DNA from: a virus
Length of the DNA: 21,530 nt
IMG/VR virus record: IMGVR_UViG_3300032086_001086
Location: 1 to 21,530 of that record
Direction: 5' to 3' (one strand)
Under the pieces are notes generated by a model that ran no database searches, had not been told where the DNA came from, and saw nothing but the letters and a program-made list of their open reading frames with translations. The position numbers and the translations under genes were made by a program. How positions within the stretch are numbered: the stretch's first letter is position 1; every line of letters starts with the position of its first letter. Positions 6,729-12,100 of this stretch are shown piece by piece.

Positions 6729-6919
6729 TGAATATTCAAAGACAAGAAGGCAATTTAAAACAAGTAATATTCCTGGATGCTGGAAAGGTTAAAGGAAGAA
6801 ATTATTTAATTAAACAAGGTTTTACACCTTGCAGAAATAAAGACTATTTAACCAACGGAAAGCTAACAGGCCATTACAACAGGTTTAAAAAATGTTGGCT
6901 ATTTGGGGAGAACTCATAA
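6728..6919 (+). CDS. Small basic early protein, 63 aa, unknown
   Basis: I chose ATG 6728 (MNIQRQEGNL), which overlaps the preceding stop by one base (TAATG) and has AGAGG 8 nt upstream. A TTG at 6692 would add 12 residues inside the previous gene and is less likely. The protein is basic, with beta-type KQVIFLDAGKVKG and aromatic residues (NYLIKQGF, GHYNRFKKCWLF). Two cysteines are too few for a metal site. No family recognised. Confidence 0.75.
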   Translation: MNIQRQEGNLKQVIFLDAGKVKGRNYLIKQGFTPCRNKDYLTNGKLTGHYNRFKKCWLFGENS

Positions 6920-7038
6920 TGAAAGACTACATAAACCACAAACCACAACCGCCAATTCATTGGACGGATACAGCACGCGTTATAAGTGAAATCTTTATAT
7001 GCGTGATCTCTGTTTTAACTTTAATATTTTTGGTTTAA
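6919..7038 (+). CDS. Single-pass membrane mini-protein, 39 aa
   Basis: ATG at 6919 overlaps the previous TAA (TAATG), and a TAA ends it at 7036-7038. The first 23 residues are polar with a proline cluster (HKPQPPIHW). Residues about 22-39 (ISEIFICVISVLTLIFLV) form one C-terminal membrane segment that runs to the end. A tail-anchored layout like this can place a short cytoplasmic peptide on the inner membrane. It may act on host membrane functions early in infection, for instance in superinfection exclusion, but no homology supports this. Confidence 0.6.
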   Translation: MKDYINHKPQPPIHWTDTARVISEIFICVISVLTLIFLV

Positions 7039-7047
7039 GGAGGATAA

Positions 7048-7248
7048 ATGAAAACTATTAATAAAAAGAAATACTACATTATGCACAATGTAGGGAAAGT
7101 TAAATATTTAATAAACTTCCACGATGGACAAAAAACCCATCAAGACGGAAGTGATTTTTATGATATTGGATGTTTTTCTAATAAGAGAAAATTAGCCCAA
7201 TTTGAAAAGCAATTAATTAACAATGGTTACATAGAGGGCAGACCATGA
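7048..7248 (+). CDS. Small early protein, 66 aa, recurrent phage type, unknown
   Basis: ATG at 7048 with TAAGGAGG at 7036-7043. The middle KYLINFHDGQKTHQDGSDF, then YDIGCFSNKRKL, is a pattern I have seen in short proteins of several phages, with alternating strands and a C-terminal helix (KLAQFEKQLINNGYI). No catalytic motif is present. The stop overlaps the next start as ATGA (7245-7248). The function is unknown; the recurring pattern makes this one of the more certain early genes. Confidence 0.8.
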   Translation: MKTINKKKYYIMHNVGKVKYLINFHDGQKTHQDGSDFYDIGCFSNKRKLAQFEKQLINNGYIEGRP

Positions 7249-7505
7249 CTGAGAATACACACAAAGTAAAAAAGCGTGATGAAGAAATGAAGGCAGAGCG
7301 CATGGATAATATGTATACCCAAATATATGCAAGATGGGATAAAAACAATCCTTACCATGAGGATTTTATAGAAACCAAATATGCAAGCGGTAGAGTTGCT
7401 AATTACAAATTTGATGAGCCAAATAAAGTAACTACCACTTGGGAAAGGGCAAGAAATAAATTTTTTAAGTTTTGGGATAAACCCAGGAAAAAGGAGAACG
7501 ACTAA
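7245..7505 (+). CDS. Small charged early protein, 86 aa, unknown
   Basis: ATG at 7245 overlaps the preceding TGA (ATGA), so it is coupled. The N-terminal third is a highly charged helix (KVKKRDEEMKAERMDNMY), the centre is aromatic and charged (KNNPYHEDFIETKYASGR), and the C-terminus is basic and aromatic (RNKFFKFWDKPRKK). There is no recognised domain. It may bind nucleic acid or a host protein, but this is a guess. Confidence 0.8.
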   Translation: MTENTHKVKKRDEEMKAERMDNMYTQIYARWDKNNPYHEDFIETKYASGRVANYKFDEPNKVTTTWERARNKFFKFWDKPRKKEND

Positions 7506-7510
7506 TAGAC

Positions 7511-7624
7511 ATGGCTACGATCCTAAAAGGGTTTATTTTTTTATTCTCTACAGGATTGTTAGCCATTCTTACCATGTTACTAGGAAACGCGTACATTGAT
7601 TATAAGGAGGGAAAAGATGATTAA
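7511..7624 (+). CDS. Single-pass membrane mini-protein, 37 aa
   Basis: ATG at 7511, TAA at 7622-7624. The end overlaps the start of the next gene at 7617. Residues about 5-25 (LKGFIFLFSTGLLAILTMLL) form one membrane segment, and the tail is charged (YKEGKDD). The frame fills the gap between two better-supported genes. Its ribosome binding site is weak (AGGAGAACGACTAATAGAC before the ATG). The hydrophobic run is unlikely by chance but does not prove expression. Confidence 0.5.
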   Translation: MATILKGFIFLFSTGLLAILTMLLGNAYIDYKEGKDD

Positions 7625-7868
7625 TAATGCAAGATTTTATTTTAACTACCAAGGCGATTCTATAGAGTGGACTTACAAAGGTTCTATGGATGACGACAAG
7701 AGCGCACTATATCGCGCCTATAAACATGCTACCTACAAGCCAAGATTAAACGATTTTAAGATTCTGGACACAAAGGGCCACAACTTAACCAACATTAAAA
7801 AGGCATTGCTAGAAAGCATTAACGAACAACCAAAAGAAAAACCAAAAACAATATGGGGGAAAAGATGA
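7617..7868 (+). CDS. Small basic early protein, 83 aa, unknown
   Basis: ATG 7617 follows AAGGAGGG after a few bases. The TTG at 7596 in the same frame is rejected because it would disrupt that ribosome binding site. The sequence starts with strands (ARFYFNYQGDSIEWTYKG), has a charged helix (DDDKSALYRAYKHATY) and ends with a second helix and a basic proline-rich tail (EQPKEKPKTIWGKR). It overlaps both neighbours: 8 nt with the preceding membrane peptide, 4 nt (ATGA) with the next gene. No family recognised. Confidence 0.75.
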   Translation: MINNARFYFNYQGDSIEWTYKGSMDDDKSALYRAYKHATYKPRLNDFKILDTKGHNLTNIKKALLESINEQPKEKPKTIWGKR

Positions 7869-8200
7869 TTTATTGTGAAAAGACGATTTATTGTGGCGAT
7901 ACACCAATAAATTTAAGCCCAAGAAAAAGAAAAGATAGAGAGATACAAGCCTTGGTTAAGAATCTTGCAGAAAAGCAAATGCAGGAAAAAATGCTAAAAA
8001 CTCAATTAAGTGCTATAGAAAGGCGTCTAAATAAACTTTTGAAAGAATGGTTTAAAGAGAATCCAATTACAGAAACAGCTATATGTGCTTATAAGCCATG
8101 CAGTAAAGAATTTACAAGGAAATTAAAAACTTGCGGAAGATTAAAAATAACATGCAGTGATTCTTGTAGAACACTAAAAGCTAGAAACAGGAGGAGATAA
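7865..8200 (+). CDS. Coiled-coil protein with C-terminal Cys4 zinc-finger-like motif, 111 aa
   Basis: I choose ATG 7865, which gives an ATGA overlap with the previous stop and a GGGGGA site upstream; ATG 7853 would add four residues. Residues about 18-72 form a long charged helix (KRKDREIQALVKNLAEKQMQ and on), probably a coiled coil. The C-terminus holds ICAYKPCSKEF, then KTCGRLKITCSDSC, so CxxxxC plus a CxxxC pair, followed by a basic tail (RTLKARNRRR). The CSDSCR ending is typical of small phage zinc ribbons that bind nucleic acid. A role in transcription or host interference is inferred. Confidence 0.75.
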   Translation: MIYCEKTIYCGDTPINLSPRKRKDREIQALVKNLAEKQMQEKMLKTQLSAIERRLNKLLKEWFKENPITETAICAYKPCSKEFTRKLKTCGRLKITCSDSCRTLKARNRRR

Positions 8201-8355
8201 TGCAAGAAGTTAAAATAATAGACTTACAAATATATGCTTACACAGATGACTTTTTAATTGGCATCTTTGATAACAAAATATTAAGCGATAAAACCAAAGA
8301 AGCAATCAAGCAAGATGTAGAAAAACATATCGAGGGAGAAAATAATGACTTTTGA
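8200..8355 (+). CDS. Small acidic early protein, 51 aa, unknown
   Basis: ATG at 8200 overlaps the previous stop TAA by one base and lies 3 nt after AGGAGGAG-type bases at 8190-8196. The stop TGA is at 8353-8355. The protein is acidic with a beta-type N-terminus (IIDLQIYAYTDDFLIGIF) and a helix (SDKTKEAIKQDVEKHI). Its 3' end overlaps the next gene by 11 nt. No family recognised. Confidence 0.65.
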   Translation: MQEVKIIDLQIYAYTDDFLIGIFDNKILSDKTKEAIKQDVEKHIEGENNDF

Positions 8356-8524
8356 CATGGCAGAACATAAATACCATTGCTACTTACGCGATAGAGGTTA
8401 TATCGGAGAGTTACCTTACGCGAGCAGAGAAACATCTATGCAAACTCCTGAGGGCGATTGGATTTTAAAAGACCAATACGGAGATAAACTCGCAGTAGTA
8501 ACCAAGAACGGAAGAATCATCTAG
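8345..8524 (+). CDS. Last early-operon gene, 59 aa, unknown
   Basis: ATG at 8345 with GAGGGAG about 8 nt upstream, TAG at 8522-8524. The sequence HKYHCYLRDRGYIGELPYAS, then DWILKDQYGDKLAVVT, suggests a small beta-rich fold. No enzyme motif or membrane segment. It ends 4 nt before the first stem-loop at 8529-8581, so it closes the rightward early operon. Confidence 0.65.
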   Translation: MTFDMAEHKYHCYLRDRGYIGELPYASRETSMQTPEGDWILKDQYGDKLAVVTKNGRII

Positions 8525-8528
8525 TTTT

Positions 8529-8581
8529 GGGCGCGTGTTCGGTTTTTATCATTCCCTCCTTACTATGATGAATACGCGCCC
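8529..8581 (+). terminator. Stem-loop at end of early operon (possible terminator)
   Basis: GGGCGCGTGTTC (8529-8540) pairs with GAATACGCGCCC (8570-8581), 12 bp with one G-U pair, loop 29 nt. It starts 4 nt after the last early gene, where opposing transcription must stop. There is no U-tract after it on either strand, so it is not a textbook intrinsic terminator; it may act with Rho or protect the 3' end. The loop contains CCTCCTTA (8555-8562), identical to the end of 16S rRNA. Confidence 0.5.
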
Positions 8582-8599
8582 TTCTTCATGGGGTATTAA

Positions 8600-8638
8600 T
8601 AGGCTATCTTAACTCTCCCTCCTTCAGTAGGTAGCCTA
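8600..8638 (-). repeat. Second stem-loop, at 3' end of the winged-helix gene
   Basis: TAGGCTATCT (8600-8609) pairs with AGGTAGCCTA (8629-8638), 10 bp with one wobble, loop 19 nt. It covers the stop codon of the minus-strand gene and is not followed by a U-tract. It may slow or end leftward transcription before it collides with the early operon. The loop carries CCCTCCTT. Confidence 0.4.
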
Positions 8639-9044
8639 ACCCCACCAATAGAAAATGCTTTTTACCACCTGCCTGCGACTTTCTTAATCTGCGCTTCTCA
8701 TCTTCAAGCACACACCACACCACCTCTTTTTCTATTAATTCGGTAATCGCTCTCCCACAGGTCTTTCTATGCAAACCAACCATCTTGGCGTAATACGCTA
8801 TGGCATCATGCGAGCTGTAAGTTTCCCACCTCCAACGCTCAGTCAGCGCCCACGCGCACAGCTTGGCGCTAGGCGTGAGATCTGTTCTCCCCGCCACCTC
8901 GCGCCTGTACCAACGCCAAACAATATTGCGCACACGCGCAAAGTCTTTCTGCTCACGCACCACGCCCAAGCGCACTAAACCAGATCTCTTAGGATCTTCT
9001 ATCTCTGTCGGTGTCATCCACCAATAATCTTGTTCCCTTCTCAC
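8604..9044 (-). CDS. Winged-helix protein (HTH_36-like), candidate replication initiator
   Basis: I place the start at GTG 9044, preceded by AGGGGG with 6-nt spacing; ATG 9017 (MTPTEIEDP) and ATG 9173 are alternatives, the last adding a repeat-encoded, Arg/Ala-rich N-terminus without a ribosome binding site. In the 146-aa version, about residues 56-110 (LTPSAKLCAWALTERW... HDAIAYYAKMVGLHRKTCGR ...ITELIEKEVV) are a winged helix-turn-helix of the HTH_36 kind, common in phage replication and plasmid Rep proteins. A basic C-terminus follows (KRRLRKSQAGGKKH). The four 22-bp iterons begin 154 bp upstream, as for self-regulating initiators that bind their own origin. DNA binding is well supported; initiation is inferred from context. 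A transcription regulator is the alternative. Confidence 0.7.
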   Translation of the reverse strand: MRREQDYWWMTPTEIEDPKRSGLVRLGVVREQKDFARVRNIVWRWYRREVAGRTDLTPSAKLCAWALTERWRWETYSSHDAIAYYAKMVGLHRKTCGRAITELIEKEVVWCVLEDEKRRLRKSQAGGKKHFLLVGLGYLLKEGELR

Positions 9045-9059
9045 CTCGCACCCCCTGCG

Positions 9060-9076
9060 CTTGCGCTTCGCGCAAG
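9060..9076. repeat. Perfect 7-bp hairpin CTTGCGC/GCGCAAG
   Basis: CTTGCGC (9060-9066) and GCGCAAG (9070-9076) with a TTC loop, just upstream of the ribosome binding site of the winged-helix gene. On the mRNA it would fold next to the start region and could limit translation; on DNA it could be a protein-binding palindrome. Confidence 0.5.
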
Positions 9077-9097
9077 TGCGCCTAATTTCACCTTTGT

Positions 9098-9127
9098 GCG
9101 CGAGTGAGCGCGAGTTTGCGCGAGCAT
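9098..9127. repeat. Three tandem GCGCGAG repeats with 10-bp period
   Basis: GCGCGAG occurs exactly at 9098-9104, 9108-9114 and 9118-9124, each followed by three variable bases. One helical turn per copy puts all copies on the same DNA face, as expected for cooperative protein binding. They lie in the leader of the winged-helix gene. Confidence 0.7.
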
Positions 9128-9131
9128 GCTT

Positions 9132-9166
9132 AGAGAGGGGAAAATGCGCCAGCATTTTACCTCTCT
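9132..9166. repeat. Long hairpin with tetraloop in the origin region
   Basis: AGAGAGG (9132-9138) and AAAATGC (9141-9147) pair with GCATTTT (9152-9158) and CCTCTCT (9160-9166), a 14-bp stem with a small GG/A internal loop and a GCCA tetraloop. The near-perfect pairing over 35 bp argues for selection on structure, not on coding. It separates the iterons from the GC-rich repeats. Confidence 0.7.
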
Positions 9167-9198
9167 CATACATATATAATTCTTATATATTGGATATA

Positions 9199-9286
9199 TG
9201 GATATGTTAGTTACCTTCGTTGGATATGTTCGCCTAGGGTGTTGGACATGTTCGCCTAGGTTATTGGATATGTTAGTAACATTCAT
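9199..9286. repeat. Four 22-bp iterons
   Basis: Copies of TGGAYATGTT start at 9199, 9221, 9243 and 9265, exactly 22 bp apart. The inner two share TGGAYATGTTCGCCTAGG and agree at 19 of 22 positions; the outer two share TGGATATGTTAGTWAC and also agree at 19 of 22, giving an A-B-B-A order. A partial copy TGGATATA lies at 9191-9198. The 22-bp period is two helical turns and is not a multiple of three, which argues against a coding repeat. The array starts at the stop codon of the preceding gene. Confidence 0.9.
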
Positions 9287-9459
9287 TAGGGTATTTCCTT
9301 ACTAAAATTGATCTGCATTATGAGGCTCTCAACCTGCGCTAAGAACTTCTTTTCTTCCATGGTTTGCTTCTTTTTATTCATGGTTGGAAGCGCGTATTGT
9401 CTTAGTGCTTCGTTGAGAATATTTTTATCTTCGCTACTTAGTATTAGTTTTATTGCCAT
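9286..9459 (-). CDS. Small helical protein, 57 aa, unknown
   Basis: ATG 9459 (MAIKLILSSEDKN) is chosen because AAAGGAAAAG lies upstream; the in-frame TTG at 9507 would add 16 residues inside the preceding gene. The protein appears helical (SSEDKNILNEALRQYALP, then EEKKFLAQVESLIMQI) with no metal site. It overlaps the preceding SGKGDK-type gene by 26 nt and ends where the iterons begin. No function known. Confidence 0.7.
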   Translation of the reverse strand: MAIKLILSSEDKNILNEALRQYALPTMNKKKQTMEEKKFLAQVESLIMQINFSKEIP

Positions 9460-9556
9460 CTTTCTTTTCCTTTCGTTTACCAAATATACGATCAAAGTTT
9501 TCTTCAAACTTCTTTCTATCTTTCATTGGTCTTGGTTTGTCGCCTTTGCCACTCAT
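9434..9556 (-). CDS. SGKGDK-type phage mini-protein, 40 aa
   Basis: ATG at 9556 overlaps the TGA of the preceding membrane peptide (ATGA), TAG at 9434-9436. The N-terminus MSGKGDKPRPMKDRKKFEEN and then FDRIFGKRK matches a short conserved protein I recall from many unrelated phages, with SGKGDKPRP and a W/F-D-x-I-F-G ending. Its function is unknown, but the recognisable pattern and a GGAGG upstream make it a real gene despite its size. It is lysine-rich and overlaps the next gene by 26 nt. Confidence 0.75.
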   Translation of the reverse strand: MSGKGDKPRPMKDRKKFEENFDRIFGKRKEKKDGNKTNTK

Positions 9557-9630
9557 TCCTGCCTCCAAATTGTCCATATAGCTAAGACTGCCAGGAATAC
9601 TATTAAATTGGTTATAAAAAATTCATTCAT
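9553..9630 (-). CDS. Membrane mini-protein, 25 aa
   Basis: ATG at 9630 directly follows the methyltransferase stop, whose last codons contain GGAGG 5 nt upstream as ribosome binding site. TGA at 9553-9555 overlaps the next start. Residues about 4-22 (FFITNLIVFLAVLAIWTIW) form one membrane helix, ending RQE. The flanking coupled genes support translation; the function is unknown. Confidence 0.55.
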   Translation of the reverse strand: MNEFFITNLIVFLAVLAIWTIWRQE

Positions 9631-10227
9631 CTATACCTCCATATTTTTAATATAAGTTCCCCATTGATCTGCCATAGCTTCTGCAATACCAGGATAAAAC
9701 TTACTCCTTTCTTTTCCTTTACCCCCCCCTATCCACCAAATCCTATGTTTATCTTTTGGGTGCAATTTATCGGTTTCCTCTTTTACATTATTTGTTTCAA
9801 TTAATTTGGGTAGATTTTTTAACCAAAGACAAGTTCTTTTGTATTCCTTGTGGCCAAATTGATATGGATTTATCATTTGATCTGATTTTCTAATATAAGA
9901 AGATATAACGCTTACAGGATTTTCTATTGCAATATGTTTAATGGGTGCATCCATAAGTTTTTTAACAAACTCAATAGCATCATCTCTTAAATACATTGGT
10001 TTTTTCCCCTCTGTAAACCATCTAGCGCCACTTACTGATAAATGAGTGCAAGGTGGGTGAGCTATCATTAAATCCCAACCATCATAAAGAATATCGAATA
10101 TATCTCCTTGATAATGTTTTCCAGGCTTTTCGGTTTCTAATAAATCGCAGCTAGTAGCGTCAAACCCTTTATCTTCAAAAGCACTTCTAACTATTCCGCT
10201 ATATTCACATGCTATTAATACTTTCAT
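9631..10227 (-). CDS. DNA (cytosine-5) methyltransferase-like protein, short form
   Basis: At 198 aa this is much shorter than typical C5 methyltransferases (300 or more). Motif I-like CEYSGIVRSAF (7-17) would bind AdoMet. AHPPCTHLSVSG (56-67) contains the Pro-Cys catalytic pair with Cys60, and IENP (101-104) is the motif VI glutamate. No clear target-recognition domain or motif VIII follows; the C-terminal half has HKEYKRTCLWLKNLP and HRIWWIGGG, as in the phage subfamily I remember. It would methylate cytosine in phage DNA, protecting it from restriction, or act in regulation. The ATG at 10227 has GAGGAG upstream. Recognition sequence unknown. Catalytic activity is likely but not certain given the short length. 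Confidence 0.8.
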   Translation of the reverse strand: MKVLIACEYSGIVRSAFEDKGFDATSCDLLETEKPGKHYQGDIFDILYDGWDLMIAHPPCTHLSVSGARWFTEGKKPMYLRDDAIEFVKKLMDAPIKHIAIENPVSVISSYIRKSDQMINPYQFGHKEYKRTCLWLKNLPKLIETNNVKEETDKLHPKDKHRIWWIGGGKGKERSKFYPGIAEAMADQWGTYIKNMEV

Positions 10228-10239
10228 TATTTTCTCCTC

Positions 10240-10254
10240 GTGTATGTATGTGTA
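10240..10254 (-). promoter_or_regulatory. CA-rich leader element upstream of methyltransferase
   Basis: On the minus strand TACACATACATACAC ends 12 nt before the ATG, directly before the GAGGAG site. The same 15-mer with one mismatch stands at exactly the same distance before the integrase. The unstructured CA-rich sequence could aid ribosome loading, or be a regulator site. Role inferred. Confidence 0.45.
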
Positions 10255-10273
10255 AGTAAGTGTATATTAATCT

Positions 10274-12100
10274 TTAATAACCATCAAAGTTAAATTTGTT
10301 TTGCTCATAAGGCTCAAGCACCGCACCGCGCCTAAAGAGAGTTTTTACTGTGGTATCTATCTCACTAGAGTTAGATTTCACCACCCCACCGCGCACCACA
10401 CGCAGAGGATCAAACTCCACGCCCTCATCAATGCAGATGCGCTCTGCTTCCTCCTCTTTCGCAAGCCACAGACCAAACGCCTGGCGTGCTGAATCCACAA
10501 GGGCTGTTGCGCCTCTAATGTAGGAGCGTGCAAGCATAGGATCATCGGTATGAGAAAGAGCAGCCTTACTCATGTGATGGATGCTCATAACGCTTGCTCC
10601 TAATTGCGAGGAGATAGAGGCGCACAGCTGACCATATAATTGTGCTGCTTCATTGCTTGATGACAACGGAGCTGCACTCATTGCTTGAATCGGATCAAGA
10701 ATCACTAAAGCCAGATCATTAATCTTGCCTAGTTCATCTACCAATTCATTAGCTTGATCGGTGATATGTAAACCATCTTTGTTATCTTTGAGAAGTATCA
10801 TAGGTTGTTCGGTATCAGGAATGGTATAAGCGAAAGTATCATACAAAGTGTCATACCTTTTTTGTTCAGGATCTAAAGCCATAATCCTTCTATGTAATTC
10901 GTGTTGATCGTCCTCTGCACTTATATAAACCACATTGCCAGATTTAATAATTGGATGACCAAACCAAGTGCCATGACCTCTAGTAACTTTTAATGCAAGA
11001 TCTAAGGCCAACATAGATTTACCCACGCCACCAATACCTGCAAAGATAGATGGCTTACCTTTTTCTAAAAACTTATCCACAAGAAATTCACGCTTGGGTG
11101 GCTCGCCTTTATAGTTTTTAATTGAGAATCTAGTGATGCCTAGACTGCTGGTTATGATTTCTTTAGCAACACGCTCTAATCCATGCTCTAAATACATATC
11201 GTTGTAATCGCCTGTAATGCTCGGTATGCGCTTGAAACAATTAGGGTAGGCATTTGCTATATCTTGTGCATTTCGTTGTCCCACAGAGCTTGTATCGCTG
11301 TCTAAGGCTATGTATATTTTGCATTGTGATACTCCTCTGATGTTTTTAACCGCCTGCAAACCAAAATTCGCAGAAAAAACACACGCGGTTGGTATCTTAG
11401 TAGCCTCATATACAGTCGCTGCGGTTGCGTAACCTTCAACAACGATAAGCTCTTTTATTTGTGGTAATTCATCCACGCTAAAACCAAGACAAAACATGTT
11501 GCCCTTGATCTCTCCGCCTGGATAAAACTTTTTATTGCCCTTTTTATCAATGTACTGTAGTGAACGAATGTCCCCTGTGATATTATGCACAGGAACAACC
11601 AAACTATCATTTGGATCTGTTTTTAAACCATAGCTTTTAACTTTTTTATTTGTGAGATATTCATGTTCAGTCGTATTTTTGTAAGATGCAAAGAGTTCGT
11701 TTACCTCTGTTGCCACTTCCTCGTTCCTATTTTTCTTAGCTTCTTCCAGCCTGTGTTGAGCCTCCGCCATTTGTTGTTTTAATTTAGCGGTATCTACAGG
11801 ACTAAGTGTGCTGGTATCTATAGAACTCCATTTACCTTCAAAACCTGTTTTCCAATTACCAAAGGTAGCAAAGTAATTACCTGATAATTCGTTAACAACA
11901 TACCAACCTGATCTTTGATTAGATCGATCTGCTTTAGATCCTAGTCCTTCGCCCACACGCACGCGCACCAAGCTTCCACTTGTGTCCAGATGATCTACTT
12001 GCAGACCATGATTGGATAACTCCCCCACCAAATCATTAAGATCTGGCATCCTGACTTTGGATTGCTCTTTGTAGTTTTCTAAATACTTAGATAGATCCAT
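10274..12100 (-). CDS. Primase-helicase (Toprim domain fused to RepA-like helicase)
   Basis: A 608-aa fusion for the replication fork. After an N-terminal region with GWYVVNELSGNYFATFGNWK (65-84), typical of TraC/DUF-type primases, and a coiled helix (105-130), a Toprim fold has VVEGYATAATVYEA (220-233, Glu222) and IYIALDSDTSS (262-272, Asp267/Asp269). The C-terminal half is a RecA/RepA-like ATPase: Walker A GIGGVGKS (355-362), VYISAEDD (391-398), Walker B LVILDP (465-470) and a sensor-like HHMSKAA (508-514). No zinc-binding primase domain is visible. A phage-encoded helicase removes the need for a lambda P-type loader. Its C-terminal segment is locally GC-rich. Confidence 0.9.
   Translation of the reverse strand: MDLSKYLENYKEQSKVRMPDLNDLVGELSNHGLQVDHLDTSGSLVRVRVGEGLGSKADRSNQRSGWYVVNELSGNYFATFGNWKTGFEGKWSSIDTSTLSPVDTAKLKQQMAEAQHRLEEAKKNRNEEVATEVNELFASYKNTTEHEYLTNKKVKSYGLKTDPNDSLVVPVHNITGDIRSLQYIDKKGNKKFYPGGEIKGNMFCLGFSVDELPQIKELIVVEGYATAATVYEATKIPTACVFSANFGLQAVKNIRGVSQCKIYIALDSDTSSVGQRNAQDIANAYPNCFKRIPSITGDYNDMYLEHGLERVAKEIITSSLGITRFSIKNYKGEPPKREFLVDKFLEKGKPSIFAGIGGVGKSMLALDLALKVTRGHGTWFGHPIIKSGNVVYISAEDDQHELHRRIMALDPEQKRYDTLYDTFAYTIPDTEQPMILLKDNKDGLHITDQANELVDELGKINDLALVILDPIQAMSAAPLSSSNEAAQLYGQLCASISSQLGASVMSIHHMSKAALSHTDDPMLARSYIRGATALVDSARQAFGLWLAKEEEAERICIDEGVEFDPLRVVRGGVVKSNSSEIDTTVKTLFRRGAVLEPYEQNKFNFDGY

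Larger units (their letters stand above)
9060..9286. other. Candidate replication origin (iterons, AT-rich tract, hairpins)
   Basis: This 227-bp non-coding stretch lies between a small gene and the winged-helix gene. Reading rightward it holds a CTTGCGC-TTC-GCGCAAG hairpin (9060-9076), three GCGCGAG repeats at 10-bp period (9098-9124), a long hairpin (9132-9166), an AT-rich tract (9167-9198) and four 22-bp iterons (9199-9286). Iterons, AT-rich unwinding region and inverted repeat beside a winged-helix gene are the parts of lambdoid and plasmid origins. Origin function is inferred. Confidence 0.6.

Noticed and set aside
8238-8435. Minus-strand 65-codon frame inside the early operon
   Set aside because: It is opposite two plus-strand genes with good ribosome binding sites and lacks its own signal.
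8534-8570. Minus-strand 11-codon frame after TAAGGAGG in the first stem-loop
   Set aside because: Only two bases separate the site from the ATG, the peptide is minimal, and the stem-loop explains the sequence.
9045-9173. N-terminal extension of the winged-helix gene from ATG 9173
   Set aside because: It would translate the hairpin and GCGCGAG repeats into an Arg/Ala/His-rich segment, and no ribosome binding site precedes 9173; GTG 9044 has a good one.
9041-9286. An 81-codon minus-strand frame starting at 9286 in a TAATG overlap, covering the iterons
   Set aside because: It runs through four 22-bp repeats (not a multiple of three), a near-perfect hairpin and GC repeats, and its protein has no plausible domain. 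A chance open frame over a non-coding origin is more likely, though the TAATG junction leaves some doubt.
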